Of a DNA stretch of 64,000 nucleotides, positions 15,415-25,035 are shown in pieces. The notes beneath the pieces are model-generated. The model was given only the letters and a program-made list of their open reading frames with translations. It was not told the origin of the DNA and did no database searches. Position numbers and translations under genes: made by a program. How positions within the stretch are numbered: the stretch's first letter is position 1; every line of letters starts with the position of its first letter. Source of the DNA: Georgenia_B sunbinii (GTDB taxonomy: Bacteria > Actinomycetota > Actinomycetes > Actinomycetales > Actinomycetaceae); the NCBI RefSeq assembly GCF_036421855.1, contig NZ_JAZGOK010000001.1. One strand, given 5' to 3'.

Positions 15415-18400
15415 TCAGCTCGCCTTGGCGGCGCTTCCCGCCTCTTTGGTAACGGTGCGCCCGGCACCGGGGCCGGCTGTGGCAGCAGCCAGGCCGACCG
15501 GGCGGCGGATGCCCAGGGTGTCGGTGCCGTCTGCGTTCCAGTCACCCACGTGCACCTCATCACCGGCGCGACCGAAGGTCACCACCGTGTCCGCCTCTCC
15601 ACCACGCAGAGAGTTGTTCACGTGGTAAATCCGGCCCCGCTGGATCGCGAAGGTATCGGTCCCGTTGCCGTCCCAGTCGCCCGCCAAGGTGACGTCCCCG
15701 GCGCGGCCGTAGGTGAAGGTCACATCAGCATCCCCACCTCGCAGCGAGTTCTTCACGTGGTAGGTCGCCGTACGACGCACCGCCAAGGTGTCGGTGTCGT
15801 CACCGTCCCAGTCACCGACCAGCACCTGGTCGTCGTCCCGGCCGTAACGGAACACCACGTCCGCCTCCCCACCACGCAGGGAGTTCTTCACGTGGTAGGT
15901 CGCCCCGCGCCGGACGGCGAAGGTGTCCTTACCATCCCCGTCCCAGTCCCCCACCAGGATCACGTCCCCGGGCCGACCATAGGTCAGCACGACGTCCGCG
16001 TCCCCACCGCGCTGGGCGTTGGACACGTGGAAGTCGTTACCGCGACGGACCGCGATGGTGTCGGTGCCGTTACCGTCCCAGTCACCGATGAACACCTCAT
16101 CGGCCCACCGGCCGTACATGAACGACAGGTCCGTGGAACCCCGCCAGGTGTTGGACAGGTGGAACTGCGCCGTACGGTCGTCCGGACCGGGCTCGCCAGG
16201 CTCCCCACCCTCGGTGGAGAAGGCGTGGACCCACTCGGTCTGAGCACCCTCGGCCAGCACGAACCCGTCCAGCGCCCGCGCCGTGACGGTCACCGTGCCG
16301 GCACCCGGGTAGGTCCCGGTCGCCACGACCTCACCGTCGACGACGTACTCCACGCCGGCGACTGCCGGGACCGTGAACGTGTCGTCCTCGGTGCCGTCCT
16401 CGTCGGTGAAGGTCACCGCCGCGGGCGTCACCTCCACCGGTGCGGCCGCGATCGTGAAGCTCACGCTCGCCGCCTCGGACACGTTGCCCGCGACGTCGGT
16501 CGCGCGGTAGGACACGTTGTGCTCCCCGGGCTCGCTGACCTCGACCGGCCCGTCGTAGGCGGTCCACTCTCCGCCGTCGACCGACACCTCGACCAGCTCG
16601 ACGCCGGACTGCTCGTCCTGCGCCGTCACCGTCACGGTCACCGGTCCGACGTAAAGCTCGCCGTCCCGCTCACCGACCGCCTCGGCCGAGGCGGTCGGGG
16701 GCGTGGTGTCGGCGGGGCAGTCGACCGCGAGCGCGAAGCTCTCGAAGGCCGCCTCAGTGCTGTGCTGGGCACCGCCGCCGCTCACCGCGATCATCCCGAG
16801 CCCTGCGTTCTCCAGGAACGTCAGGTCCGCCGGCCGCCCGAAGGGCCGGAAGGTCTCGCCGTCGGCGGAGTACGCCGCGGTCACGGTCTCGCCGTCGCTC
16901 GTCAGCCGCACCGAGTAGGTGTCCGGAAAGTCGGACGGCACGGTGAACCAGTCGTCGTTGCTGTAGCGCGCGGAGCCGTTCTCCTCGCGGACGAACTGGA
17001 AGCGGCGCTCGGAGTCGCTCCGAGCGTTGAGGTTGACGGCGATGTAGTCCCCCCGGCCCTGGTAGATCACCAGGCCGGCCTGCTGGAACCCGGCGTTGAG
17101 GTCCGCCGTGATCTGGGTCGTGGCCTGCCACATTCCCTCGGGCATGTCCTGCAGCACGATGTTGTCCGCCGCGCCCCCGGCGTAGAGATCCCCGGCGCGG
17201 GTGTCGATGCGCAGCGCGCCGTCCTCGACCCGCAGGTCCTCGCCGACCTCGTTGACGACCTCCCACCGGTCTCCGTCGAGCTGGTCGCCGGTGAAGTCGT
17301 CGGAGGCCTCCTCCGAGAGGCACATCGAGTCGCTCGCGGGCTCGACCCACACGGAGACCGGACCCGAGTACCCGACGTTGCCCTCGTCGTCGAACGCGGC
17401 GGCGACCACGGTGTGGCGGCCGACGGACGGTGCCGTCCAGCTCGCCGTGAAGGGCTCGGTGCCCGTCGTGGCGACGGCCTCGCCGTCAACCAGGAAGTCG
17501 ACCCTGAGCACCTCGCCGTCCACGTCGTCAGCCTCGGCCGACAGCGTGATCTCACCGTCGGTAGGGAACACCCCGTTGGCAGTCGGGGCGGTGAGGATCA
17601 CCTGGGGCGCAAGCTCGAGGTTCGCGAGCTCAGCCGCCTCCTCGGGCGTCGCGGGCCGCAGGCTCACGGCCAACCCGCCGTTCTCGCCGAGGCCGAGGGG
17701 AAGGACGGTCCCGGCGGTCACCAGACCGCTGGTGGCCACGATCGCCGCCGCGCCGTCGTTCTCGTCCAGGCCGTCGCGGTAGACGTCGGCCACGTAGGGG
17801 CCTTCCCCGAGCATGTCGAGCGCGACCTCCCCGCGCATCGCGTCGGTGCCGCTGATGACGCCGAGGTACCAGTCCTCACCGGAACGGCGGGCGACGGCGG
17901 CGTACTCACCGGGGTGGCCGCCGACCAGCTCAGTCTCGTCCCACGTCGTCGGCAGGGCGGAGAGCAGGGGCAGCGCCGCCGCGTGCTCGCGGTAGCTCTC
18001 GGGCGAGTCAGCCAGGTGCTGCAGTGCTGACTCGAAGACGATGCCGGTCGCCAGCTCGTGGGCCAGGGTCGTCTGCCGGTTCCCGGTGGAGAACACCACC
18101 GGGGTGTAGTCCATCGAGCCGGTGACGTTCCGGGTGAAGACAAGGTCCACGTTGTGACTGGCGGGCCAGGAGCCCCAGTACTGCTCGGCTCCCCACACAC
18201 CCTCCATCGTCATGAGGTGGGGCCACGTCCGCGACCAGCCCTGCTGCGCGGTGGAGCCGTGATAGTTGAGGAGCAGCTCCTGCTCGGCGGTCTCCGCCAG
18301 GACGTCCTGGTAGAAGCCCATGCGCTCCTGGGTGTCGGCGTCCATGAAGTCGATCTTCACGCCGGCCACGCCCCAGGACTTCCACAGCGCCAGCTTCTCG

Positions 18401-19545
18401 AGCTCGACCTCGGTGTCCAGGCCGGTCCAGTGGCTCCACAGCAAGATCTCGACGTCGCGCTCGGCGGCGTACTCGACGAGGCGGGGCACCCACTCGGCGC
18501 TCCAGCCCTCGTCCACGAGGACATATTCCCAGCCGAGCTCGGCGGCGAAGTCGACAAACTCCCGCTGGCGCGCCTCGTCGCGCGGACTCCCGGCGTTCGA
18601 CCACCACGACCACGCCACCCGGCCGGGCTTGATCCAGCTGGTGTCCTCGATCTGCGACGGCGGGTTGAGGTCAAAGATTCGGGTGGACTCCACGACGTCC
18701 GCAACGTCGTCACCGAACATCGCCAGCCGCCACGGGGTCTGCCACGGCAGCGTCGAGCTCACCGAGTCCTCCGGGAGCGTGAGCACGAAGCGACCGTCGC
18801 CCGCAGCGGTGGCCCGGCTGACGGCGAAGCTGTCATCCACCGCCGCCTCGGACAGCATCATCCAGCCGCCGGACGCCTGCTCGACGAGGATCGGGAAGCC
18901 GAACTCGCGGCCCGCCGCGACATCGGAGACCGCGAGCTCGTCGTAGAACCCTTCGTAGTTGTTCCGCCAGGACTGGAACCAGCCGGTCGCGCCCTCGGGC
19001 ACCCGGAACTCGCTCGCCTCCCCGGTGAGCTCCGCCGCCCCCTCTCCGGGAAGCACGTAGCGGTATGCCGCCGCGTCGTCGTAGGCGCGCACGACGAGTT
19101 CGAGCTCCTCGCCGTCCGCCCCCGCGAAGGTCAGCGTTGACTCGGTCGCATGGTCGCGGGAGGTCGACGCCTTGCCGGTGAGCAGCTCGTAGGTCTCGTT
19201 GACCACGGTGTCCTCGCGGCCGACGAGCTCCAGGCCGGTGCTGAGGTCCGCGTCCGTGAGCGTGACGCCGAGGGGTGACGACGCCAGCACCTGCTCGCCG
19301 TTGCGGTCCGTGTGGTAGCTCAGTGCGCCCGCGTCGTCCAGGTCCACGGTGACGACCACGTCACCGCCCGGCGACACCACGGTCCACGACTCCTGCACCG
19401 CCGCGGCCTCGACGCCCGGTGGGGCATCGTCCGCGAGCTGGCCGGCTGAGGCGGCCGGGGCCACGGTGCTCACCGCGACCGCCGCTGCGGCAACCACGGT
19501 GGTCGCGGTCCAGGCCCGGACCCGCCCTGTTCTCGTCCCGATCAT
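15415..19545 (-). CDS. Secreted multidomain glycoside hydrolase family 97
   Basis: 1376 residues with a signal peptide. The GH97 N-terminal sandwich (about residues 45-290) is followed by a TIM barrel with WSWWSNAGSP, EYVLVDEGWS and GVKIDFMDAD (about 398-407), then the C-terminal sheet. In retaining GH97 enzymes an Asp after GVK(I/V) is the nucleophile, so alpha-galactosidase-type retaining activity is likely. After it come an Ig-like Big_3-type domain, a concanavalin-like module with the feel of DUF1349 (SDDFTGDQLDGDRWEVVNE), an OmpL47-type Ig domain (GEHNVSYRATDVAGNVSEA), and five ~45-residue repeats of the type VGDWDGDGKDTFAVRRG / YHVKNSLRGGEADVVFRYGR, an FG-GAP-like Ca-binding or propeller tail. 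The ATG at 19545 has GGAG seven bases upstream. The divergent sugar transporter fits uptake of its products. Confidence 0.9.
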   Translation of the reverse strand: MIGTRTGRVRAWTATTVVAAAAVAVSTVAPAASAGQLADDAPPGVEAAAVQESWTVVSPGGDVVVTVDLDDAGALSYHTDRNGEQVLASSPLGVTLTDADLSTGLELVGREDTVVNETYELLTGKASTSRDHATESTLTFAGADGEELELVVRAYDDAAAYRYVLPGEGAAELTGEASEFRVPEGATGWFQSWRNNYEGFYDELAVSDVAAGREFGFPILVEQASGGWMMLSEAAVDDSFAVSRATAAGDGRFVLTLPEDSVSSTLPWQTPWRLAMFGDDVADVVESTRIFDLNPPSQIEDTSWIKPGRVAWSWWSNAGSPRDEARQREFVDFAAELGWEYVLVDEGWSAEWVPRLVEYAAERDVEILLWSHWTGLDTEVELEKLALWKSWGVAGVKIDFMDADTQERMGFYQDVLAETAEQELLLNYHGSTAQQGWSRTWPHLMTMEGVWGAEQYWGSWPASHNVDLVFTRNVTGSMDYTPVVFSTGNRQTTLAHELATGIVFESALQHLADSPESYREHAAALPLLSALPTTWDETELVGGHPGEYAAVARRSGEDWYLGVISGTDAMRGEVALDMLGEGPYVADVYRDGLDENDGAAAIVATSGLVTAGTVLPLGLGENGGLAVSLRPATPEEAAELANLELAPQVILTAPTANGVFPTDGEITLSAEADDVDGEVLRVDFLVDGEAVATTGTEPFTASWTAPSVGRHTVVAAAFDDEGNVGYSGPVSVWVEPASDSMCLSEEASDDFTGDQLDGDRWEVVNEVGEDLRVEDGALRIDTRAGDLYAGGAADNIVLQDMPEGMWQATTQITADLNAGFQQAGLVIYQGRGDYIAVNLNARSDSERRFQFVREENGSARYSNDDWFTVPSDFPDTYSVRLTSDGETVTAAYSADGETFRPFGRPADLTFLENAGLGMIAVSGGGAQHSTEAAFESFALAVDCPADTTPPTASAEAVGERDGELYVGPVTVTVTAQDEQSGVELVEVSVDGGEWTAYDGPVEVSEPGEHNVSYRATDVAGNVSEAASVSFTIAAAPVEVTPAAVTFTDEDGTEDDTFTVPAVAGVEYVVDGEVVATGTYPGAGTVTVTARALDGFVLAEGAQTEWVHAFSTEGGEPGEPGPDDRTAQFHLSNTWRGSTDLSFMYGRWADEVFIGDWDGNGTDTIAVRRGNDFHVSNAQRGGDADVVLTYGRPGDVILVGDWDGDGKDTFAVRRGATYHVKNSLRGGEADVVFRYGRDDDQVLVGDWDGDDTDTLAVRRTATYHVKNSLRGGDADVTFTYGRAGDVTLAGDWDGNGTDTFAIQRGRIYHVNNSLRGGEADTVVTFGRAGDEVHVGDWNADGTDTLGIRRPVGLAAATAGPGAGRTVTKEAGSAAKAS

Positions 19546-19621
19546 CCTTGATCTCCAATCGACAGTGAAAGCTGCTGACGGCCCGAACGTCGTCGGACGG
19601 CACCGCGGCACAACGATCCGC

Positions 19622-19650
19622 AACCTATCCATAAAGTTCGATTGTGACAA
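19622..19650 (-). promoter_or_regulatory. Sigma-70-type promoter of the GH97 gene
   Basis: On the minus strand, TTGTCA (19650-19645) and TAGGTT (19627-19622) are separated by exactly 17 bases. The predicted transcript would start near 19614, giving a leader of about 70 bases before the ATG at 19545. Confidence 0.65.
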
Positions 19651-20129
19651 GGTATGATCGGGTGTGAGCGATGGATCTGGACAACGTCGGAGCGCGCGCG
19701 CCAGCAGCACCAACGGCGGCTCGACCGTCTCCGGGACGACCGGCCGCGCCCCCTCCGCCACCGCGCCGAACCACCTCGGCGCCAACCGGGCGGGCAACAT
19801 CTGGCGTGCGAACGTGGCGTGTTGTGTTCGAGTGCGTTGGGCTGTACCTTAACCATCCTGCAGCGGTGGCCCGCTCGCTCAACTGCATCGCTGCAGCAGC
19901 GAGCCGCCGAAGTACTCGCGACCATGGAGGTGCTCACGACGGCCCCGAGGCGCAGCCTACGACCTAGGGCGCAATGCCGACCGTTGGCCGGGTCCACGGT
20001 GTTAGCGTAAACATCTCGTGTCAAGCCGTGGCGTAGCCGCTTCGCCCCAGGACTCGCACCACCCCGGTCGAGTCCCCCTCATGAGCCGTCAGACGACGGC
20101 TCGGAACACTCTGCTCTCAAGGAGGAGAA
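19651..20129. other. Non-coding region upstream of the sugar transporter operon
   Basis: No convincing gene is seen. Bases 19822-19850 hold a possible plus-strand promoter (TTGTGT, 17 bases, TACCTT), which would give a long leader of about 270 bases. A LacI-type operator candidate lies at 20000-20013 and a very strong ribosome site (AAGGAGGAG) at 20119-20127. Confidence 0.5.
20000..20013. promoter_or_regulatory. Candidate LacI/ROK-type operator
   Basis: TGTTAGCGTAAACA has a central CG and near-dyad halves (TGTTAGC and TGTTTAC on the two strands, 5 of 7 matching). It resembles pentose-type LacI operators in actinobacteria and lies 116 bases before the sugar-binding protein gene. No regulator gene is adjacent. 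Confidence 0.45.
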
Positions 20130-21299
20130 TTGCGTACACGTAAGTTCGCAGCAGTTGCCGCCGGCCTCACCCTCACCTTTGCCCTGGCCGCGTGCGGCGG
20201 GGGCGGCGCGGGTAGTGACGACAGCGCCACCGAGCCGGCCGAGGGCGGGGACACCCCCGCCGCCGCCGGTGACCAGACCATCGGCGTCGCCATGCCGACC
20301 CAGACGTCCGAGCGCTGGATCGCCGACGGCGCGGCCGTCCAGAGCCAGCTCGAGGAGGCGGGCTACACCGTCGACCTGCAGTTCGCCAACGACGACATCC
20401 CGACGCAGACGCAGCAGATCGACCAGATGATCACCCAGGGCGTCGACCTGCTCATCATCGCCTCGATCGACGGCACCGCCCTCACCAGCCAGCTCGACGC
20501 CGCCGGCGCCGCAGACATCCCCGTCATCGCCTACGACCGCCTCATCAACGGCAGCGAGAACGTCGACTTCTACGTCACCTTCGACAACTACAACGTCGGC
20601 GTCCAGCAGGCCACCTCGCTGCTCGTGGGCCTCGGCATCCTGGCCGAGGACGGCTCCGCCAACCCCGACGCTCCGGAGGGTCCGTTCAACATCGAGCTGT
20701 TCGCCGGCTCGCCGGACGACAACAACGCCGGGTTCTTCTTCGGTGGCGCGATGGACACCCTGGAGCCCTACCTCGAGGACGGCACCCTCGTCGTAACCTC
20801 GGACCAGACCGAGTTCGACACCGTCGCCACGCTGCGCTGGAGCCAGGAGGCCGCCCAGCGCCGCATGGAGGACCTGCTCACCTCCACCTACAGCGGTGGC
20901 GAGGAACTGCACGGCGTGCTGTCCCCGTTCGACGGCATCTCGCGGGGCATCATCACCGCGCTGCAGGGCGCGGGTTACGGCCCGGGCCTCGAGGACGGCC
21001 TGCCGGTCGTCTCCGGGCAGGACGCCGAGATCGCCTCGGTGGCCCTCATCGACCAGGGCGTGCAGTTCGCGACGATCTTCAAGGACACCCGCAAGCTCGC
21101 CACCGAGTCGGTGCGCGCGGCCCAGTCCTTCCTTGAGGGCGAGGAGCCCGAGGCGAACGACACCGACACATACGACAACGGCGTGAAGGTCGTGCCGTCC
21201 TTCCTCCTCGAGTCCGACATCGTCTACGCGGGCAACATCCAGGAGCTCCTCGTGGACTCCGACTACTACACCGCCGAGCAGGTCGAGCAGGGTTCGTGA
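20130..21299 (+). CDS. chvE: Sugar ABC transporter substrate-binding lipoprotein (ChvE family)
   Basis: 389 residues. The start is a TTG at 20130, fixed by the ribosome site AAGGAGGAG just upstream and by the signal peptide that follows. A lipobox (FALAAC) makes it a membrane-anchored binding protein. The fold is the type I periplasmic sugar-binding family: IGVAMPTQTSERWIADGAAV, GVDLLIIASIDGTALTSQLD, IPVIAYDRLI and a C-terminal TIFKDTRKLATESVRAA. It matches ChvE-type binding proteins for multiple monosaccharides (xylose, glucose, galactose, arabinose). First gene of a three-gene operon with an ATPase and a permease. The divergent GH97 enzyme could supply galactose or glucose. Confidence 0.88.
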   Translation: MRTRKFAAVAAGLTLTFALAACGGGGAGSDDSATEPAEGGDTPAAAGDQTIGVAMPTQTSERWIADGAAVQSQLEEAGYTVDLQFANDDIPTQTQQIDQMITQGVDLLIIASIDGTALTSQLDAAGAADIPVIAYDRLINGSENVDFYVTFDNYNVGVQQATSLLVGLGILAEDGSANPDAPEGPFNIELFAGSPDDNNAGFFFGGAMDTLEPYLEDGTLVVTSDQTEFDTVATLRWSQEAAQRRMEDLLTSTYSGGEELHGVLSPFDGISRGIITALQGAGYGPGLEDGLPVVSGQDAEIASVALIDQGVQFATIFKDTRKLATESVRAAQSFLEGEEPEANDTDTYDNGVKVVPSFLLESDIVYAGNIQELLVDSDYYTAEQVEQGS

Positions 21300-21305
21300 C
21301 CTGGC

Positions 21306-21344
21306 GGCGCGGGGCCGGGCGGCCGCACCGTCCGGCCCCGCGCC
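21306..21344 (+). terminator. Intra-operon hairpin after the binding-protein gene
   Basis: A 13-bp perfect stem (21306-21318 with 21332-21344) with a 13-base loop lies between the first and second genes of the transporter operon. It probably acts as a partial terminator or protects the 3' end, giving more binding protein than ATPase and permease. Confidence 0.6.
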
Positions 21345-21378
21345 ACTCCACCCGCACAACCACGAGGAGTGAGGCGGC

Positions 21379-22920
21379 ATGACCGACAACATCTTGGAGA
21401 TGCGCTCCATCACCAAGACGTTCCCCGGCGTCAAGGCTCTGCAGGACGTGACGCTCGAGGTACGGCGCGGTGAGATCCACGCGATCTGCGGGGAGAACGG
21501 CGCCGGCAAGTCGACGCTGATGAAGGTCCTCTCCGGCGTCTACCCGCACGGCACCTACGAGGGCGAGATCCACTACGACGGCGCAGAGGTGCGGTTCAGG
21601 TCCATCAACGACTCCGAGGCGCACGGCGTCGTCATCATCCACCAGGAGCTGGCGCTGGTCCCTCACCTGTCCGTTGCCGAGAACATCTTCCTCGGCAACG
21701 AGCAGCGTGGCAGGGCCGGCCTCGTCGACTGGCACGAGACGAACTCGCGGGCCGCCGAGCTCCTCGCCCGGGTCGGCCTCGCCGAGCAGCCCACCACGCC
21801 GGTCGGCCAGCTCGGCGTCGGCAAGCAGCAGCTGGTCGAGATCGCCAAGGCGCTGTCCAAGGACGTGCACCTGCTCATCCTCGACGAGCCCACGGCGGCG
21901 CTGAACGACACCGACTCCGAGCACCTGCTCGGGCTCCTGCGCCAGCTCAACGCGCAGGGCATCACCTGCATCATGATCTCCCACAAGCTCAACGAGATCG
22001 CCGACATCGCCGACCGCACCACCATCATCCGCGACGGCCAGACCATCGAGACGCTCGACATGGCCACCCCCGAGGCCACCCAGGACCGCATCATCCGCAG
22101 CATGGTGGGCCGGGACCTCGAGCACCGCTTCCCCGAGCGCACGCCGGACATCGGCGAGGAGGTGCTGCGGGTGGAAGACTGGACCGTCTACCACCCCACG
22201 CAGGCGGGTCGCGTCGTCGTCGACGGGGCGAGCTTCAGCGTGCGGGCCGGTGAGGTCGTCGGTATCGCCGGGCTGATGGGCGCGGGACGCACCGAACTGG
22301 CGATGAGCCTGTTCGGCCGCAGCTACGGCCGGGACATCTCCGGGCGGGTGTTCCTCCACGGCAAGGAGGTACGCATGCGGACGGTGAGCGAGGCGATCGA
22401 CAACGGCATCGCCTACGTCAGCGAGGACCGTAAGCGCTTCGGGCTCAACCTCATCGAGAACGTCCGCCGCAACATCTCCGCCGCAGGGCTGCGCAAGCTG
22501 GCTCCCCGTGGCTGGGTGGACGACAACGAGGAGCTCAAGGTCGCTGAGGAGTACCGCACCAGCCTCAACATCAAGACTCCGACCGTGCTGTCCGTCGTCG
22601 GGAACCTCTCCGGCGGCAACCAGCAGAAGGTCGCGCTGTCCAAGTGGCTGTACACCGAGCCCGAGGTACTCATCCTCGACGAGCCGACGCGAGGGATCGA
22701 CGTCGGGGCCAAGTACGAGATCTACACCATCATCAACCGCATGGTCGCGGCCGGGAAGGCGGTCGTCGTCATATCGTCCGAGCTGCCCGAGCTGCTCGGC
22801 ATCTGCGACCGCATCTACACCCTGGCGTTCGGACGCATCACCGGGCAGCTGCCCGTCCCGCAGGCCACCCAGGAACAGCTCATGGCACTCATGACCATGG
22901 AGAAGGAAACCGCGAAATGA
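21379..22920 (+). CDS. gguA: Sugar ABC transporter ATP-binding protein, two ATPase domains
   Basis: 513 residues, the usual length for tandem-domain sugar importers (MglA/XylG/GguA type). Domain 1 has Walker A GENGAGKSTLMKVLSG, a signature region LGVGKQQLVEIAKAL and Walker B LLILDEPTAAL. Domain 2 has the atypical Walker A region GLMGAGRTELAMSLFG, the signature LSGGNQQKVALSKWL and Walker B VLILDEPTRGID. The degenerate second P-loop is normal in this family. It powers uptake with the overlapping permease gene (ATGA, 22917-22920). Confidence 0.92.
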   Translation: MTDNILEMRSITKTFPGVKALQDVTLEVRRGEIHAICGENGAGKSTLMKVLSGVYPHGTYEGEIHYDGAEVRFRSINDSEAHGVVIIHQELALVPHLSVAENIFLGNEQRGRAGLVDWHETNSRAAELLARVGLAEQPTTPVGQLGVGKQQLVEIAKALSKDVHLLILDEPTAALNDTDSEHLLGLLRQLNAQGITCIMISHKLNEIADIADRTTIIRDGQTIETLDMATPEATQDRIIRSMVGRDLEHRFPERTPDIGEEVLRVEDWTVYHPTQAGRVVVDGASFSVRAGEVVGIAGLMGAGRTELAMSLFGRSYGRDISGRVFLHGKEVRMRTVSEAIDNGIAYVSEDRKRFGLNLIENVRRNISAAGLRKLAPRGWVDDNEELKVAEEYRTSLNIKTPTVLSVVGNLSGGNQQKVALSKWLYTEPEVLILDEPTRGIDVGAKYEIYTIINRMVAAGKAVVVISSELPELLGICDRIYTLAFGRITGQLPVPQATQEQLMALMTMEKETAK

Positions 22921-24092
22921 CCGGCATCACGAACATCCGGGAGCTCCTGTCCCGGAACCTTCGACAGAGCGGCATCCTCATCGCCCTGGTGGCGCTCGTG
23001 GCGCTGTTCTCGATCCTCAACCCGAGCTTCCTCAGCCCGGGCAACCTGACGAACATCGTCCTGCAGTACTCCTACATCCTCATCCTCGCGATCGGGATGG
23101 TCATCGTCATCATCGGTGGACACATCGACCTGTCGGTGGGGTCGGTCGTCGCTCTCACCGGCGCGGTCGCGGCCGTGCTCGTCGTCAAGGGCGGCCAGCC
23201 GTGGTGGGTCGGGGTGCTCGGCGCCGTCGTCGTCGGCTTGCTGGTGGGCGTGTGGCAGGGCTTCTGGGTCGCCGTCATCGGGATCCCGGCGTTCATCGTC
23301 ACGCTGGCCGGCATGCTGCTGTTCCGCGGCATGACCTACCAGGTCCTCGAGAACGTCTCCCTCTCCCCCTTCGGTGGCACGTACTACGAGATCGCCAACG
23401 GCTTCCAGAACGGGCTGCTCGGCGGGTACGGCTACGACGCGCTCACGCTCATCGTGTTCGGGCTCGCGGTCGCCGGGTTCGCCTTCACCCAGGTCCGTAC
23501 CCGCCGCGCCGCGCTGCGCTACAAGCAGGCCGTCGCGGCCTTCCCGCTGTTCATCCTCAAGATCGCGGTCATCGGCGCCGTGGTCATGTGGTTCGGCTAC
23601 CAACTCGCGGTCAGCCGCGGTCTGCCGAACGTCCTCATCATCCTGGCGGTGCTCATCATCGTCTACTCGGTGGTCACCCAGCGCTCGGTCTTCGGCCGCC
23701 ACGTGTACGCGATCGGCGGCAACCTGCCGGCGGCACAGCTGTCGGGCGTCAAGGTCAAGCGCGTCAACTTCATGATCTTCGTCAACATGGGCCTGCTCTC
23801 CGGCATCGCCGGCGTCGTCTACTCCTCGCGGATGAACAGCGCCCAGCCCGCTGCGGGCAACATGTTCGAGCTCGACGCGATCGCCGCCTGCTTCATCGGT
23901 GGCGCCGCCGTCACCGGCGGCGTGGGCCGGGTGACGGGCGCGATGATCGGTGCGCTGATCATGGCTGTGATGACCAACGGCATGCAACTCATGGGCGTGC
24001 CGACGTCGACCCAGCAGATCGTCAAGGGCCTCGTGCTGCTCCTGGCCGTGGCGTTCGACGTCTACAACAAGCGCCGCGCCGGGGCTCGCTGA
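22917..24092 (+). CDS. gguB: Sugar ABC transporter permease (GguB/XylH type)
   Basis: 391 residues with about ten membrane spans and the BPD_transp_2 signatures IGMVIVIIGGHIDLSVGSVV, FIVTLAGMLLFRGMTYQVLE and GRHVYAIGGNLPAAQLSGV. The larger cytoplasmic insertion (TRRAALRYKQAVAAFP) is typical of multiple-monosaccharide permeases. Its ATG overlaps the stop of the ATPase gene. A strong terminator follows. Confidence 0.92.
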   Translation: MTGITNIRELLSRNLRQSGILIALVALVALFSILNPSFLSPGNLTNIVLQYSYILILAIGMVIVIIGGHIDLSVGSVVALTGAVAAVLVVKGGQPWWVGVLGAVVVGLLVGVWQGFWVAVIGIPAFIVTLAGMLLFRGMTYQVLENVSLSPFGGTYYEIANGFQNGLLGGYGYDALTLIVFGLAVAGFAFTQVRTRRAALRYKQAVAAFPLFILKIAVIGAVVMWFGYQLAVSRGLPNVLIILAVLIIVYSVVTQRSVFGRHVYAIGGNLPAAQLSGVKVKRVNFMIFVNMGLLSGIAGVVYSSRMNSAQPAAGNMFELDAIAACFIGGAAVTGGVGRVTGAMIGALIMAVMTNGMQLMGVPTSTQQIVKGLVLLLAVAFDVYNKRRAGAR

Positions 24093-24104
24093 CCCCTGCG
24101 GCGC

Positions 24105-24139
24105 ACGAGGGGCCGGCCCGGTCGGGGCCGGCCCCTCGT
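24105..24139. terminator. 15-bp perfect hairpin terminator
   Basis: Bases 24105-24119 pair exactly with 24125-24139 (loop GGTCG). It lies between the convergent permease gene (ends 24092) and SURF1 gene (ends 24166). Confidence 0.85.
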
Positions 24140-24165
24140 CGTACCCGGGGCCGGCTCGAGCGACG

Positions 24166-25029
24166 TCAGCCGACCGGCGCCGTACCCACCGTCGCTGCCG
24201 CGGCCACCCGCGACCTCCGCAGGTCGCGGACGTCGTCGCGCAGCACCTTCAGCCAGAACGCCACCGCGAACAGCGCGAACGCCCACCACTCGACGGCGTA
24301 CATCAGGCTCTGCAGGTTCGGGTCGGCGTCCAGCTGCTCGACCGGCGACGGCGCCGGGCTGAGCCCGCCCGGCTGCTCCGGCGTCTCGAGCACGAGGTAA
24401 CCGCCGTACATCGGGGTGCCCCAGATGTTGACGAGCTGCGCGGTGCTGATGGCGCCGACCAGACCGGCCGGCAGGTCGCGTGGGTCGGCCGCTTCGGAGT
24501 CGCTGAGCATCCCCACGACGGTGGTCTCACCGGGCGCCGGGGGCGGCGCCGCCAGCGCCACCTGCGGAGCGTCGCCGGCCTCGAGCCGGTCGGCGAGCAC
24601 CGCCGCCTCGGGCAGCCAGCCGCGCAGCACCGGCATGATCGCGCCGTCGTGCGGCCCGCCGGCGACGTGGAAGGCGGTGACGACGAGCACCGCGGCTTCG
24701 CCGTCGATGCCGCGGTCAGGCACGAGCAGCTGCTGCTCGGGGTCGAAGGAGCCCTGCAGGCTCACCCGCCGGCCGAAGTGCTCGGTATCGAACGCCGTCT
24801 GGGGCGCGAGGACATCCTCGACCGGGACGGCCGCCGCGGCCAGCAGCTCCTCGCGCTCGATCGCCGCGGACTCCTCACCGCGGATGCCCGAGCGGTCGTA
24901 CTGCCAGATGCCCAGCTGCACGAAGACGGTGACGAGCAGCGCGACGGCGACCAGCAGCACGATCATCCGTCGGGCGGTCGCCGCCCGCAGCCAGTCGCGG
25001 CCGGCAGCCCGGCGGGAGGTCGAGGACAC
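24166..25029 (-). CDS. SURF1 family protein (cytochrome oxidase biogenesis)
   Basis: 287 residues with the SURF1 layout: an N-terminal membrane span (RRMIVLLVAVALLVTVFVQL) followed at once by GIWQYDR, a central beta-rich domain (RRVSLQGSF, VPVLRGWLP-like), and a C-terminal span preceded by NLQSLMYAVEWWAFALFAVA. SURF1 proteins help insert haem a into the aa3-type cytochrome c oxidase. The GTG start at 25029 is supported by a TAGTCT box six bases upstream. It is a single gene. Confidence 0.88.
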   Translation of the reverse strand: MSSTSRRAAGRDWLRAATARRMIVLLVAVALLVTVFVQLGIWQYDRSGIRGEESAAIEREELLAAAAVPVEDVLAPQTAFDTEHFGRRVSLQGSFDPEQQLLVPDRGIDGEAAVLVVTAFHVAGGPHDGAIMPVLRGWLPEAAVLADRLEAGDAPQVALAAPPPAPGETTVVGMLSDSEAADPRDLPAGLVGAISTAQLVNIWGTPMYGGYLVLETPEQPGGLSPAPSPVEQLDADPNLQSLMYAVEWWAFALFAVAFWLKVLRDDVRDLRRSRVAAAATVGTAPVG

Positions 25030-25035
25030 CCCACC

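Noticed and set aside
15298..18030. Long open frame (910 codons) on the plus strand opposite the GH97 gene
   Set aside because: It is a shadow of the high-GC minus-strand gene: composition is biased, no family motif or ribosome site is seen, and the minus strand encodes recognisable domains along the whole length.
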